From Paenibacillus albiflavus (GTDB taxonomy: Bacteria > Bacillota > Bacilli > Paenibacillales > NBRC-103111), in assembly GCF_004344915.1 (NCBI RefSeq), contig NZ_SKFG01000016.1:93401-157400 (forward strand): 64,000 nt of DNA, written 5' to 3'. This document shows, one piece after another, positions 29,146 to 39,047 of this stretch (its first letter is position 1; each line of letters begins with the position of its first letter). The notes beneath the pieces are model-generated. The model made no database searches, was not told the DNA's origin, and saw only the letters and a program-made list of their open reading frames with translations. The position numbers were made by a program, and so were the translations under genes.

Positions 29146-29958
29146 TTGAAATACGCAATAGTTTATCGCGATGATAATCGTTCTCGTGAACTAACGGAGC
29201 ATTTTCATGAGCTCGCAGATACGCATGAATTAATTCATGACGAGAAGAAACCAGATATAGTTCTTTCCATCGGTGGAGATGGCACCATGCTGCAAGCTTT
29301 TCATAAGTATATTGAACGATTGGATCAAATCTCCTTCGTTGGCATTCACACAGGCAGACTTGGATTCTTTGCAGACTGGAAGCCAGATAAGATTGAAGAA
29401 GTTGCCTCATTAATGTACCATTCAAGCGAAAAGGATCATGGACTACGTGTTGTCGAATACCCCGTTGTCGAGGTTGAAATTACGACTGCGCAAGGCGTAG
29501 AGAAGCGTTATGCACTAAATGAGATTACATTCAAAAGTATGTTCATTACCTTAGTAGCTCAACTGTCCATCAACGATGAGCCATTCGAGACATTTCGTGG
29601 GGACGGTATTTGTATTTCATCACCTTCTGGATCAACTGCCTATAATAAAAGCTTAGGTGGAGCCATTGTACATCCCGCTATTGAAGCGATCCAGATAACT
29701 GAAATTGCATCGATTAATAATCGAGTATTCCGAACGCTCGGTTCACCGATTATTTTACCTAAACATCATCATATCGATATTGTTCCTAAGTCACAGCAAG
29801 GATTCATCCTAACGGTCGATCATCAGGCGATGCAGCTTCATGATGTGAAATCGATACGCTGCAGAGTGTCACCTGATAAGAAAGTGAAATTTGCCAGATT
29901 TAGACCTTTCCCTTTCTGGATGCGCGTACGTGAAGCCTTTATCGGAACTGAGTTTTAA
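29146..29958 (+). CDS. nadK: NAD kinase
   Basis: Phosphorylates NAD to NADP. TTG 29146 (MKYAIVYRDD) follows GCAGGGGGAAA; the ATG at 29119 has no site. The catalytic GGDGTML motif (Asp base) is near residue 44. NE(C/I)T-type ALNEIT, SPSGSTAYNKSLGG and the family ending RFRPFPFWxRV...FIG are present. At 270 residues it closely follows B. subtilis NadF/YjbN. It ends with a strong terminator. Confidence 0.93.
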   Translation: MKYAIVYRDDNRSRELTEHFHELADTHELIHDEKKPDIVLSIGGDGTMLQAFHKYIERLDQISFVGIHTGRLGFFADWKPDKIEEVASLMYHSSEKDHGLRVVEYPVVEVEITTAQGVEKRYALNEITFKSMFITLVAQLSINDEPFETFRGDGICISSPSGSTAYNKSLGGAIVHPAIEAIQITEIASINNRVFRTLGSPIILPKHHHIDIVPKSQQGFILTVDHQAMQLHDVKSIRCRVSPDKKVKFARFRPFPFWMRVREAFIGTEF

Positions 29959-29975
29959 TTTTATAATACAAAAGA

Positions 29976-30024
29976 AACGGCACTTGCATGTACAGCTAAC
30001 CGCTGTTTCATGACAAGTGCCGTT
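29976..30024. terminator. Terminator between nadK and yutD
   Basis: Arms AACGGCACTTG (29976-29986) and CAAGTGCCGTT (30014-30024) around an inner CATG/CATG pair, between convergent genes. Confidence 0.7.
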
Positions 30025-30031
30025 ATAATTA

Positions 30032-30349
30032 TCATTTCGTTTCAGGCTCTGAGAGCTGGGATTTGCCTGATGACTTATTGCTGACCTTCTCCAGAATAAA
30101 ATAGGAACAGCCAAAATTGCAATACTCATGCAAGTAATCCTGCAAACCAGAAATCGATGTCTCTTTGGTTGCCTTGGGATGTGAATCCTTCAGGAATCCC
30201 CGCAGTCTTAACTGGTTATAACCCCAATCACCTACGATATAATCATATCGTTCAAGAACCTCGCTATAACGCTCACGGAACACTTCCTGATTCCAAGCAT
30301 TCTTATTTTCCATTACAAGTTCGTATGTTTTACCGCCAATATGAATCAT
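30032..30349 (-). CDS. yutD: YutD family protein
   Basis: 105 residues with the family signature YDYIVGDWGYNQLRLRGF and DYLHEYCNFGCSYFIL (two cysteines). Function unknown. It follows lipA at 38 bases, and yutD-lipA-lytH-yunB clustering is the order I know from B. subtilis, supporting the call. Confidence 0.88.
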   Translation of the reverse strand: MIHIGGKTYELVMENKNAWNQEVFRERYSEVLERYDYIVGDWGYNQLRLRGFLKDSHPKATKETSISGLQDYLHEYCNFGCSYFILEKVSNKSSGKSQLSEPETK

Positions 30350-30387
30350 ATACGTATCAGCTCTCCCATAACCTGGATCTTCTTAAT

Positions 30388-31284
30388 TTATTTCGTTATA
30401 CCTGCTGCAATCGTTTCGTTTGCCGCCTTAACCTGCTCGTGTGCATGATAGGAAGAACGAACTAATGGACCTGATTCTACGTGTGAGAAGCCACGCTTCA
30501 TGCCCTCTTCTTTCAGTAATTTAAACTCTTCTGGTGTATAGTACTTGTGGACTTTGAGGTACTTATGGCCAGGCTGCAAATACTGACCAATCGTCATAAT
30601 ATTGCAATCCACCTTGCGTAAATCATCCATCGTCTTCAAGATCTCGTCCCACTCTTCGCCAACGCCTACCATAATAGAGGACTTTGTTGGAATAGTTGGA
30701 GCGATTTGCTTGGAACGTGCTAATAAATTCATCGTACGATCATATTTCGCTTTGGCACGTACAGTGTCCGATAGACGTTCGACTGTTTCTACATTGTGAT
30801 TCAGTACTGCTGGCTTAGCTTCGAGTACGGTACGCAATGCATCCTCATTACCCATAAAGTCTGGAATTAGAACTTCAATTGAACATAATGGCAATTTCTC
30901 ACGCACTTCACGAATAGTTGCAGCAAATACAGATGCACCGCCATCTTCTAAATCATCGCGAGCGACTGAAGTAATGACGCAGTGCTGCAGATTCATCTGC
31001 TCTGCCGCTTCAGCAACACGTCCGGGCTCTTGCAAATCTAGCTCAGTTGGTCTACCCGTCTTTACGGCACAGAACCGACAAGCTCTCGTACAAATATCTC
31101 CTAGAATCATAAAAGTAGCCGTACGATTCGCCCAACACTCATGAAGATTCGGACACCTAGCTTCTTCGCAGACCGTATGCAGCGTCCTGGAACGCATCAT
31201 ATTCTTGATCTCCTTAAAGTTATCGCCCGTTTCCAGTTTTATTTTTAACCATTCTGGCTTTCTCTCATGTTGTTTGGATGACAT
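30388..31284 (-). CDS. lipA: Lipoyl synthase
   Basis: A radical SAM enzyme that inserts two sulfurs into octanoyl-lipoyl domains. It carries both cluster motifs: [12 protein letters not shown] (auxiliary [4Fe-4S], CX4CX5C) near 43-54 and CTRACRFC (SAM cluster, CX3CX2C) near 69-76. The start is ATG 31284 ([17 protein letters not shown]) after GGTGGAG rather than the ATG at 31320. 298 residues, standard. yutD follows. Confidence 0.95.
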   Translation of the reverse strand: MSSKQHERKPEWLKIKLETGDNFKEIKNMMRSRTLHTVCEEARCPNLHECWANRTATFMILGDICTRACRFCAVKTGRPTELDLQEPGRVAEAAEQMNLQHCVITSVARDDLEDGGASVFAATIREVREKLPLCSIEVLIPDFMGNEDALRTVLEAKPAVLNHNVETVERLSDTVRAKAKYDRTMNLLARSKQIAPTIPTKSSIMVGVGEEWDEILKTMDDLRKVDCNIMTIGQYLQPGHKYLKVHKYYTPEEFKLLKEEGMKRGFSHVESGPLVRSSYHAHEQVKAANETIAAGITK

Positions 31285-31465
31285 TGTTTCTCCACCTTTG
31301 TCGTAGTCTATAATTCTCATGTTACACCAAATAGCTATGAATGCAAAGTACAGTCAAACATGCACATCCCAAAAATAAGAATTAAATGTAAAAATGATCA
31401 ACACATGACTAAAATGAGGAAACCTGATACATCCTAAAACCAATTGGTCTGGAAGGATGATATGA

Positions 31466-32524
31466 ATGAGAGGATCCGCTTGTTGGAAAATATTACTTTC
31501 CCTCGGTACGATTTGTACACTGATGATTGGCAGCGACCACGCTGCAATTGCCAGCATAAATCAACCATCTTCAAACAATTCAAACACGGTTTCAACTTCT
31601 TTCGATCTCAAAAAATTAAATCATCAGCGCAAAGCAATATTCGATCAAACTAGCCTTGTTACTGGCATCCCTTGGAACTTAATCGCTGCCGTGGATCAAT
31701 ATGAATTTACCATTCATCAGTTCAAGAAGCGTAAAAAATCAAAAGAGCCGCAAGGGCTCATTTCCATTCAGTTTCCTGAACGTATGTGGGCAGGGATGCT
31801 AAATCCGGATCCTGATGATAAGGAATTGGAATCGATTCGGATTTTCAAAGGGATTGGTTTAGACGGATCTGGTGATGGCTATGCGGATGAGCAAGACCCG
31901 ATGGATCGGCTCGCGACAATGACAAGTATTATGCTTAAACGTGGCAAGAGGCTTGAGGATATTCGGATTTCGCTATGGAATCATTATCAGAACTCGAGAA
32001 GCGTTCAGCGGATTGAGCAATTCGCAGCTATCTATGCTGTAAAAGGTACGATGGATTTATATGAACGTGCATTCCCATTGCCAGTCAATGCAACCTATTC
32101 TTATCCAGATTCCTACGGTGCAAGTCGCGGTTGGGGCGGCCATCGGATACATGAGGGAACAGATCTGTTCGCAGATTATGGTACACCCGTGCGCAGTACA
32201 TGTTATGGAATCGTTGAGGTTAAAGGATGGAATCCATATGGGGGCTGGAGAATTGGCATTCGGGATATCGGAAACGTATACCATTACTATGCCCATCTAT
32301 CGAGCTACAAGAAGGATTTAAAAGCTGGTGATATTGTTGCACCAGGGCAGGTCATAGGTGCTGTAGGCTCATCAGGGTATGGAAAGCCAGGAACATCTGG
32401 TAAATTCGTACCTCATTTACACTACGGTATGTATCGAGATGGCGGCTTGGCAGACTGGTCCTTTGATCCGTACCATTACTTAAAAAGATGGGAACGCGAT
32501 GATCTCAAGGCGAAAGCAAAATAA
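31466..32524 (+). CDS. lytH: M23-family peptidase, LytH-like
   Basis: 352 residues. Signal peptide or anchor at about 8-28; a region of about 150 residues with lysozyme-like helices (GIPWNLIAAVDQYE, SLWNHYQN); then an M23 endopeptidase domain with zinc ligands HxxxD (HEGTDLFA) and HLH (VPHLHYGMYRDG). B. subtilis LytH (YunA) is a sporulation L-Ala-D-Glu endopeptidase next to lipA and yunB, as here. ATG 31466 lies behind GGAAGG. Likely acts on cortex peptidoglycan. Confidence 0.85.
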   Translation: MRGSACWKILLSLGTICTLMIGSDHAAIASINQPSSNNSNTVSTSFDLKKLNHQRKAIFDQTSLVTGIPWNLIAAVDQYEFTIHQFKKRKKSKEPQGLISIQFPERMWAGMLNPDPDDKELESIRIFKGIGLDGSGDGYADEQDPMDRLATMTSIMLKRGKRLEDIRISLWNHYQNSRSVQRIEQFAAIYAVKGTMDLYERAFPLPVNATYSYPDSYGASRGWGGHRIHEGTDLFADYGTPVRSTCYGIVEVKGWNPYGGWRIGIRDIGNVYHYYAHLSSYKKDLKAGDIVAPGQVIGAVGSSGYGKPGTSGKFVPHLHYGMYRDGGLADWSFDPYHYLKRWERDDLKAKAK

Positions 32525-32546
32525 GACGATCTGACAGCGGCCAATC

Positions 32547-33362
32547 TTAATGGGAATCATCCGATTCAGCAGGTTGCTGCTCCTCCTTGGTGTTCGCCCC
32601 TCCCGCTCCAGCTGAATTATCTCCTTTGGGAAGATTTAAGTCTGGAAGCGAAATATTGGGTGCTGTCAGACCATTATTGGTGCCACCGACCGGATTGCCT
32701 TTATTATCAAAATAGTAAGCTGGCACATCGCCAACAACCAGTGCATAAGAAATCGGTATATCCGTTTCGACTACCTCAGGCGCTGAATCAAATGGAATAA
32801 TGACACGTACATCCACTGTGACATGAGCATACACCTCGAACAGAATATTGTTAATTCCAATATCGCGGGGTCTTGTATTGATCTCAACCTTAGCTGCACC
32901 CTGCGGGACTAGTCGAATAGGAATGTTAGGACCAAACGAGCCTATGAGGGGACTTCCAAGTGCTTGCCCAAGTGGTATATGCTCAGGAATCGATTCTAAT
33001 GTCTTTAAAGTGTTCTGGATGGAGCTAATCATACCGGATGTAATTCGCATATGCTCCGCATAGTTAAGAACGAAGCTTGTTACTTTCCCATCCTTGTTCA
33101 ATTTCCAATCCAATAGCTTATACGTATTTGAGCTTTCGGATATTTGCTGCGTAATCGCTGTATTGATGGATTCCGTAGCAATTTGCTTCAAGCGGACTTT
33201 AGCTAAAAACATCATAGGCTTTTTTAAATTATGGTCAATGAAAATAAAAGACTGAATAATAAAAAGCACAAAAATCAGAAGGATAATAAACCACTTCCGC
33301 TTCTTGCTCATTTTTCTTACTGTGGTACGACGGCTTTTCCATCTTGGTCTTCGTTGCAGCAT
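32547..33362 (-). CDS. yunB: Sporulation protein YunB
   Basis: About 271 residues. A basic N-terminus, one membrane helix (about 23-43), then the YunB ectodomain (VRLKQIATESINTAITQQI; GQALGSPLIGSFGPNIPIRLVP; VVETDIPISYALVVGDVP). A low-complexity Gly/Asn/Gln tail ends the protein. YunB is a sigma-E-dependent protein required for normal sporulation. ATG 33362 lies ten bases after GGAGGGG; in-frame ATG 33371 and TTG 33380 are too close or upstream. Convergent with lytH. Confidence 0.85.
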   Translation of the reverse strand: MLQRRPRWKSRRTTVRKMSKKRKWFIILLIFVLFIIQSFIFIDHNLKKPMMFLAKVRLKQIATESINTAITQQISESSNTYKLLDWKLNKDGKVTSFVLNYAEHMRITSGMISSIQNTLKTLESIPEHIPLGQALGSPLIGSFGPNIPIRLVPQGAAKVEINTRPRDIGINNILFEVYAHVTVDVRVIIPFDSAPEVVETDIPISYALVVGDVPAYYFDNKGNPVGGTNNGLTAPNISLPDLNLPKGDNSAGAGGANTKEEQQPAESDDSH

Positions 33363-33480
33363 GCTCCTCATCCCCTCCAAGCTAATTTATGTAACCTCGT
33401 CCAACATCATGTCAGGTAATCAAGAAAATTCTGGTGTTTCAGAGCGGTATACCACATTGTGTGCTATAATACTCAGGCTA

Positions 33481-33527
33481 CACGTAGAAACGATTTCATC
33501 GTCTATAACGAAGGATGCGTTTCTGCG
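33481..33527 (+). repeat. Dispersed structured repeat, copy 4
   Basis: Outer arms AGAAACG and CGTTTCT; inner hairpin ACGAT-TTC-ATCGT, where both bases of one pair differ from the other copies (G-C replaced by A-T), so the stem is kept. Confidence 0.65.
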
Positions 33528-33615
33528 AGAAATATCAAAATATCCATGTATGATGTAAAACTTATACATTCTTATATTTCATGAAGAACTATCTTTCTGA
33601 CATCTTGGAGGTTAC

Positions 33616-34956
33616 ATGAAGCAAGAACAACAATGGTCATCTAAAATTGGCTTTATTCTAGCAGCCGCTGGATCAGCGATCGGGCTAGGCGCAATCTGGA
33701 AGTTCCCTTATGTTATGGCGACTAGCGGTGGCGGAGCCTTCTTCCTCATTTTCCTGCTTTTCACCATATTCATAGGTTTACCTCTGCTTCTTGCTGAATT
33801 AATAATAGGTAGAAGTACAGGCAAAGACGCAATTCGAGCCTACAAAACGATAGCGCCTACTGGCTACTGGCACTTGCTTGGGTATCTCGGAACAGCGACT
33901 TCCTTTATTATTTTCTCCTTCTATAGCGTAATCGGCGGCTGGATTCTCCTCTACTTTGGACGAAGCTTAACAGGCAGCCTGCTGCACCATAATCTTGTTT
34001 TTAGCGATTTATTTAAAGAAATAACAGCTAATCCACTCGCAGTCACAAGCGCACAGCTGCTCTTCATCCTTATTACGATTTATGTCGTTGCCAAGGGGGT
34101 TAGTACAGGTATCGAAAAAGCAAGCCAATTTATGATGCCTGCACTATTCATTCTGTTCCTCGTACTTGTGGTGCGATCACTAACACTTGAGGGGGCATCA
34201 GAAGGAGTTCGCTACTTCTTAATGCCTGACTTTAATAAATTGACGAAAGATGCGGTTATTTACGCGATGGGGCAATCCTTCTTCTGCCTCAGTATTGGGG
34301 TGTCGGTTATGGTTACCTACAGCTCTTACCTAGATAAAAGAGAAACCTTAACCAAATCTTCTATTTCGATTGTTTCATTAAACCTCCTAACGACGATTTT
34401 AGCCGGATTTGCTATCTTCCCTGCTGTCTTCTCATTCGGCATGGAGCCAACAGCAGGTCCTGGTCTGCTTTTCGTTGTATTGCCTAGTATTTTTGAACAA
34501 ATGGCGTTCGGTAGTGTATTTCTTGTTATTTTCATGGCATTATTCTTATTTGCTACACTATCATCCGCTTTCTCCTTACTTGAAATCATTGTCGCTGTTA
34601 TCGTTAAAGGTGATGCATCCAAACGTAAAAAATATAGCTGGATCGTAGGTTTCTGCGTATTTCTTGTGGGAATTCCGTGCTCGTTATCCTTTGGTCCCAT
34701 GTCGGACATGACTCTTTTTGGCAAAACCTTCTTCGATCTTGCCGATTATTTAGCCAGCTACATTCTGCTGCCAATTGGTGTATTCCTGATTTCAATCTTT
34801 GTTGGCTATCGTTTTCCAAGAGCTCGCCTGGTTGAAGAGCTTTGCAAGGAATCTGCTTGGTGGCGCAAAGGTACCGTCTACTATGTCATGCTGCTGCGTT
34901 ATATCATACCAATCGTCGTTATCATTGTATTTTTAAATATATTTGGCGTTCTGTAA
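33616..34956 (+). CDS. Neurotransmitter:sodium symporter family transporter
   Basis: 446 residues, about 12 helices. The substrate and sodium site in helix 1 reads [18 protein letters not shown], the NSS signature. These carriers import amino acids or related compounds with Na+. ATG 33616 follows TTGGAGGTTAC. The lactate dehydrogenase gene starts 19 bases downstream, so they form an operon; the pairing suggests uptake of a substrate linked to pyruvate/lactate metabolism, but this is inference. Confidence 0.9.
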   Translation: MKQEQQWSSKIGFILAAAGSAIGLGAIWKFPYVMATSGGGAFFLIFLLFTIFIGLPLLLAELIIGRSTGKDAIRAYKTIAPTGYWHLLGYLGTATSFIIFSFYSVIGGWILLYFGRSLTGSLLHHNLVFSDLFKEITANPLAVTSAQLLFILITIYVVAKGVSTGIEKASQFMMPALFILFLVLVVRSLTLEGASEGVRYFLMPDFNKLTKDAVIYAMGQSFFCLSIGVSVMVTYSSYLDKRETLTKSSISIVSLNLLTTILAGFAIFPAVFSFGMEPTAGPGLLFVVLPSIFEQMAFGSVFLVIFMALFLFATLSSAFSLLEIIVAVIVKGDASKRKKYSWIVGFCVFLVGIPCSLSFGPMSDMTLFGKTFFDLADYLASYILLPIGVFLISIFVGYRFPRARLVEELCKESAWWRKGTVYYVMLLRYIIPIVVIIVFLNIFGVL

Positions 34957-34975
34957 GGAAAGGAAGAGCGAATTA

Positions 34976-35932
34976 ATGAATATGAATGCTTTTAGCAAAA
35001 AAGTTGCGATTGTTGGAACTGGTTTGGTAGGTTCATCCTGTGCATTCTGCATCGTGAATCAGGGAATCTGCAATGAACTGCTATTAATTAATAAAAGTCA
35101 TGAACGTGCAGTCGGTGAAGCTATGGATCTGAATCATTGCGGTGATTTTACACATTCGAGGACGAAAGTATACGCTGGTACCTACGCTGATTGCAAGGAC
35201 ATGGATATCGTGATCATTACCGCAGGCGCACCTCCGAAGCCGGGGCAGTCTAGACTGGATACACTCGCGAGCGCTGCTAATATGATTGAAGGCATTGTGG
35301 CTAACGTCATGGCTAGTGGATTTAACGGTATTTTCCTTGTAGCGACGAATCCAGTAGACATTATCACTTATCATGTATGGAAAATATCCGGATTGCCCCG
35401 TAATCGTGTAATTGGTACAGGTACATCGTTAGACTCCTCAAGGCTCAAAAGTATTTTGTCTGACATCATTCCTGTTGATCCAAGAAGCATTAACGGCTAT
35501 TCTCTTGGAGAGCATGGAGATTCCCAATTTGTTGCATGGTCGCATGTGACGATTGGCAGCAAGCCTCTTACCGAGATATTAAAGGAGAATAAAGAAAGAT
35601 TCGGTAACATCAGTCTGGATGAAATTATGGAGAAGACACGTAAAGCGGGCTGGGAAATTTATAATCGCAAGGGCACGACCTATTTTGGTATAGCCAATGC
35701 ACTTACGCACCTGACACGCTCCATTCTGAATAACGATCATCAGATAACAGCTGTATCTGCGATTCTCGACGGGGAATATGGACTGCAGGATGTATGCCTT
35801 GGCGTTCCTGCAATCATTACCATGAATGGCATTGAAGATATCGTTGAATTAAACTTAAACCCACATGAGGTTCAACAACTTGGCATTACGTATGATGTGC
35901 TTCGTTCCAATATGCAAACAATCGGCTATTAA
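34976..35932 (+). CDS. ldh: L-lactate dehydrogenase
   Basis: NAD-dependent oxidoreductase of 318 residues: Rossmann motif GTGLVGSS, mobile loop PKPGQSRLD with Gln at the position that distinguishes lactate from malate dehydrogenases (Arg), and the catalytic His in SLGEHGDSQ. The start is ATG 34976 after GGAAAGGAAGAG; the overlapping upstream ATG at 34943 lies inside the transporter gene. It is terminated by a short hairpin plus T-run. Confidence 0.9.
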   Translation: MNMNAFSKKVAIVGTGLVGSSCAFCIVNQGICNELLLINKSHERAVGEAMDLNHCGDFTHSRTKVYAGTYADCKDMDIVIITAGAPPKPGQSRLDTLASAANMIEGIVANVMASGFNGIFLVATNPVDIITYHVWKISGLPRNRVIGTGTSLDSSRLKSILSDIIPVDPRSINGYSLGEHGDSQFVAWSHVTIGSKPLTEILKENKERFGNISLDEIMEKTRKAGWEIYNRKGTTYFGIANALTHLTRSILNNDHQITAVSAILDGEYGLQDVCLGVPAIITMNGIEDIVELNLNPHEVQQLGITYDVLRSNMQTIGY

Positions 35933-35941
35933 GCCATAATC

Positions 35942-35967
35942 GCACCCACTTCAAGGGTGCTTTTTTT
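35942..35967 (+). terminator. Terminator after ldh
   Basis: GCACCC / GGGTGC hairpin followed by seven T residues. Confidence 0.85.
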
Positions 35968-36051
35968 ACCAATACACATATGTGAATATTCCGTCTATTC
36001 TGCTATACTGAGTTCAAAATCTACTTCTAAAGAAATCAAGAGGAAGCAAAA

Positions 36052-37359
36052 ATGAATACACTGGCACAATCTCGTATATCGATTAAGCAACTGTTAGCCT
36101 TTTTTATCCCGCTAGGATTGTCATCCACGCTTGTAACGATCTCCCATGTCATTATTAATAGTACATTAGCTAGATCCCCTAACCCTGAATTCATTATCGC
36201 AACATACGCGATACCACTTAGCCTACTAGCTTTAACCGAACGACCCGCTGTTTTATTAAGACAAACCTGTTCAGCACTTGTTAGAGATCAAGTATCCTTC
36301 AAGGCAATGTCAGCCATCAGCAACTATGTGCTGCTAGGCATCATGATTCTGAGTCTGGCTATATCTTATACACCACTTGGTCATGCTGTATTCCTCTACA
36401 TATTCGGAGTAGAAGATTCGATGCTAAATCCGATATTAGAAGTCTATCGCATTCTGATCTATGTCAATATTTTCTCAGGGTTACGCTGCTTATATCATGG
36501 TCTGATCATTTACAATATGCGAACCAAAATGCTTACTATTGGCATGATCATACGTCTAATTGCCATGTATTTATTATCCGTATATTTTATTCAGACGAAT
36601 CAAGTAACGAGCGGTAAAGTGGGGGCTATTATTTTTCTAATGGGTATGATGATCGAATGCTCCATTGCAGTGTGGGAAGGCAGAAGCCTGCTCCACAAAC
36701 AAATACCTAAGAAGCTTCCTGATCACCCGGTTTCCACGAAGCGGCATATTTTTAAGTTCTATCGCCCCTTGCTCTATTCGACACTGTTAGCGGCGATGAT
36801 CGGTCCTGGCATTAATGCGATGTTGGGCAAAACTTCGAATATTTCGCTAGCAATAGCCGCATACGCATTAGCAAGCTCAGTAAATTTCTTAGTTCTTAGC
36901 TTTTTTTCCTATATGCACCAAATTGTTCTTAATTTCTATAACAAAGACCGTAAAGCTGTGCTTCGCTTTGCTCTTATCATTTGCTTTATACCTGCAATCC
37001 TTTCCGGTTTACTGGGACACTCCCCAATTGGGCCTTGGTTTCTAAGCCATGTAATGGGAGTTAACAATGAGCTAATGAGAGCATGTATCGAGACCATTCA
37101 AGTGTTTATGATCTACAATTTATTTTTCCCATTTCTTGATTTCTCTAATGGTCTTATTATGCTGAAGGGGCGAACGAAGGTCATGGTATGGTCTCAATCC
37201 GTTAACGTTCTTTTTACATTTCTAACCTTAGTGATCTGTATTCTATTAACACCAGGCTGGAATGGAATGATTGGCGCACTTGCTCAATCTCTCGGCGTAC
37301 TTGGAGAGTTGTCTGTGATCTTATTCGCGCTAAAATTAACTGCGGATCGCCCCGTTTGA
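36052..37359 (+). CDS. MATE-like multi-antimicrobial extrusion protein
   Basis: 435 residues, about 12 membrane helices with MOP-superfamily character (FFIPLGLSSTLVTISHVIINSTLA at the start). It is not a classical NorM sequence; similar proteins are often annotated MatE. An efflux role for a small molecule is plausible. The TetR regulator gene follows with its own promoter region in between, suggesting local control. ATG 36052 follows AAGAGGAAGCAAA. Confidence 0.75.
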   Translation: MNTLAQSRISIKQLLAFFIPLGLSSTLVTISHVIINSTLARSPNPEFIIATYAIPLSLLALTERPAVLLRQTCSALVRDQVSFKAMSAISNYVLLGIMILSLAISYTPLGHAVFLYIFGVEDSMLNPILEVYRILIYVNIFSGLRCLYHGLIIYNMRTKMLTIGMIIRLIAMYLLSVYFIQTNQVTSGKVGAIIFLMGMMIECSIAVWEGRSLLHKQIPKKLPDHPVSTKRHIFKFYRPLLYSTLLAAMIGPGINAMLGKTSNISLAIAAYALASSVNFLVLSFFSYMHQIVLNFYNKDRKAVLRFALIICFIPAILSGLLGHSPIGPWFLSHVMGVNNELMRACIETIQVFMIYNLFFPFLDFSNGLIMLKGRTKVMVWSQSVNVLFTFLTLVICILLTPGWNGMIGALAQSLGVLGELSVILFALKLTADRPV

Positions 37360-37410
37360 AGCTAGTTCTAGGCATACCACACCAAATTATTAGAATAATT
37401 TATATTATTG

Positions 37411-37474
37411 TTGACTATTCCAATAAAGTATATAAAATTATGATAAACAGCGTTCACTCACTAACCAGCGTTCA
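37411..37474 (+). promoter_or_regulatory. Promoter and direct-repeat operator of tetR-type gene
   Basis: TTGACT (37411-37416), 16-base spacer, TAAAAT (37433-37438). Directly downstream are two identical 9-mers CAGCGTTCA (37448-37456 and 37466-37474) spaced 18 bases start to start, a plausible autoregulatory site. Confidence 0.5.
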
Positions 37475-37502
37475 TATCATTTTTTATCTACAGGAGGAAA
37501 CA

Positions 37503-38120
37503 ATGAGTGCTTCAGAAAGAAGACAAGCTGAGAAAGAAATGATTCGTGAGAAAATATTAGCTGCTTCAAGTCGGATCTTAGCCAAAGAAGGCTATGATAA
37601 ATTGTCTATACGCAAAATCGCGACTCAAATCGAATATTCGCCCGGCGTCATTTATCATTATTTTAAAGATAAAGCAGAAATTATTACGTTCATTACGAGA
37701 CAAGGCTACTCCAAGCTACTTGAACAAATAGAAGAAACCCCTATTGATCAGGAGCAACCAGATAAAACACTTGAAACCAGCTTAAGGGCTTATATTAAGC
37801 TGATGCTGAGTAAACCTAATCATTTTAAAGCAAACGTGATTAAGGATGTAGAGAATGTTGATAAACAGCCAGGCATATTACAGGATGGCAGCTTCGATCA
37901 AAGACAAGGCCTTTCCATTGTCATCCAGATTCTAGAGTTAGGTATGAGCACAGGGAAATTCCGTACCCTTGATCCAAAGCTTACAGCCCAAATCATATGG
38001 ACTTCCACCTATGGACTTGTCACAAGACTTATCCTGGAGAACCAGCTACCCAAAGCTCAGCAAGAAAGGCTGATTGATCATCACTTTGAAGTGCTTATAC
38101 ATGGGTTACTGCGTAAATAA
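37503..38120 (+). CDS. TetR/AcrR family transcriptional regulator
   Basis: 205 residues from ATG 37503 (MSASERRQAEKEMIREK) behind AGGAGGAAACA. N-terminal HTH (ILAKEGYDKLSIRKIATQIEYSPGVIYHYFKDKAEI) and a C-terminal ligand-binding helical domain. It probably represses itself and possibly the MATE-like gene upstream. The terminator hairpin at 38150 follows. Confidence 0.88.
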   Translation: MSASERRQAEKEMIREKILAASSRILAKEGYDKLSIRKIATQIEYSPGVIYHYFKDKAEIITFITRQGYSKLLEQIEETPIDQEQPDKTLETSLRAYIKLMLSKPNHFKANVIKDVENVDKQPGILQDGSFDQRQGLSIVIQILELGMSTGKFRTLDPKLTAQIIWTSTYGLVTRLILENQLPKAQQERLIDHHFEVLIHGLLRK

Positions 38121-38309
38121 GTTAGAGTTACCCCTATCAATATCAAAACAGCACCTGAAGAGGAATCTCCAGGTGCTACTCTTTAATTGAGTGCTATTCA
38201 ACTCTTTATTCATTGCCCCCGTCATTTCGAATCCGTATTCAATAACGGCCTGATACAGCTCTTTTCTTTTTTGTTCAATCTTCTGTTTGATATTCGATAA
38301 ATTATCCAT
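38106..38309 (-). pseudogene. Spo0E-like phosphatase remnant
   Basis: A 67-codon frame whose first 40 residues resemble the Spo0E/Rap-like small aspartyl-phosphate phosphatases (IKQKIEQKRKELYQAVIEYG, then KELNS where the family has S-QELD). The key Asp is replaced by Asn, and the last 25 codons run straight through the terminator hairpin at 38150-38177, giving a Cys-rich nonsense tail. No binding site precedes ATG 38309. I read it as a decayed spo0E-type gene with a lost stop; a functional short protein is possible but less likely. Confidence 0.4.
38150..38177. terminator. Bidirectional terminator after tetR-type gene
   Basis: AGCACCTG / CAGGTGCT hairpin with inner AGA/TCT pairs; ACTCTTTAATT on plus, GTTTTGATATT on minus. 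Confidence 0.7.
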
Positions 38310-38373
38310 TTGTAAATATATTTCAGAGCTTAAAGAAAAACTTAGAAGCTATCTCCTGTCCCATTTGCCTTCA

Positions 38374-38997
38374 TTACGAGTACATTTCCGTTATCATAGT
38401 GACAGCTTCTTTAGCGATTATTACTTTATCGCAATTCAGAATATTGTATACATTAATAGAATTAGCTACGGTGGTTTCTACACTAGGTATGTTATTGGCG
38501 CTTTTAATAACAAAGTTATCTATCATAGGTATAACAATTAGTACCTTTTTATCTGCCCCAAGCGCATTAAGCATAGATACTATAGACTTTGTCCTGTAAT
38601 TTTCTAACTTGATATCGTCAACGACAATGAATTCTTTGTTCTGTACTTTGCTAGATAATGCAGATTTTATAGCCAGCCGCTTAACCTTTTTATTGAGTTT
38701 GTAGCTGTAGTCGCGGGGTTTAGGAGCAAACACAACTCCTCCGCCACGCCAATGAGGCATACGAATCGAACCTGCTCTAGATTTATCAATTTTATTCTGC
38801 TTATACGGTTTTCTGCCACCGCCCCTAACTTCACCACGTGTTAATGCAGATTGTGTCCCACTGCGTTTATTTGCCAGATGATTTATAACTACATCATACA
38901 TAACCGATTCATTGGGAATAATACCAAAGATAGATTCTTCAAGCTCCATTTCACCAACATGAATACCTTCCATATTAAAAATAGTAACATTCAACAT
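38374..38997 (-). CDS. Stand-alone ribosomal protein L4 paralogue with altered tunnel loop
   Basis: 207 residues that align end to end with bacterial uL4 (FGIIPNESVMYDVV, RGEVRGGGRKP, SIRMPHWRGGGVVFAPKPRDYSYKLNKKVKRLAIKSALSSK). It is not in an S10 operon, where rplD normally lies. The globular domain is well kept. The extended-loop tip, normally QKGTGRARxGS, reads QNKIDKSRAGS here, changing the residues equivalent to E. coli K63, G64, T65, G66, R67 and A68, which line the exit-tunnel constriction. ATG 38997 follows GGAGGAAAGAATT. A 17-codon leader ORF lies upstream. Probably an inducible, drug-tolerant L4 replacing the normal one; confident in the family, role inferred. Confidence 0.9.
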   Translation of the reverse strand: MLNVTIFNMEGIHVGEMELEESIFGIIPNESVMYDVVINHLANKRSGTQSALTRGEVRGGGRKPYKQNKIDKSRAGSIRMPHWRGGGVVFAPKPRDYSYKLNKKVKRLAIKSALSSKVQNKEFIVVDDIKLENYRTKSIVSMLNALGADKKVLIVIPMIDNFVIKSANNIPSVETTVANSINVYNILNCDKVIIAKEAVTMITEMYS

Positions 38998-39047
38998 AAT
39001 TCTTTCCTCCAGATCCTAACTTTCACGATACATCCAAATAAAAGCTT

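Noticed and set aside
31321..31465. Sigma-K promoter for lytH
   Set aside because: No convincing CATAnnnTA with a spaced -35 was found, although sporulation control is expected.
37356..37502. N-terminal extension of the TetR-type regulator
   Set aside because: It covers the promoter and operator repeats; ATG 37503 has AGGAGGAAACA.
38287..38599. Plus-strand frames opposite the L4 paralogue
   Set aside because: Shadow frames without binding sites; the minus strand encodes an unmistakable L4.
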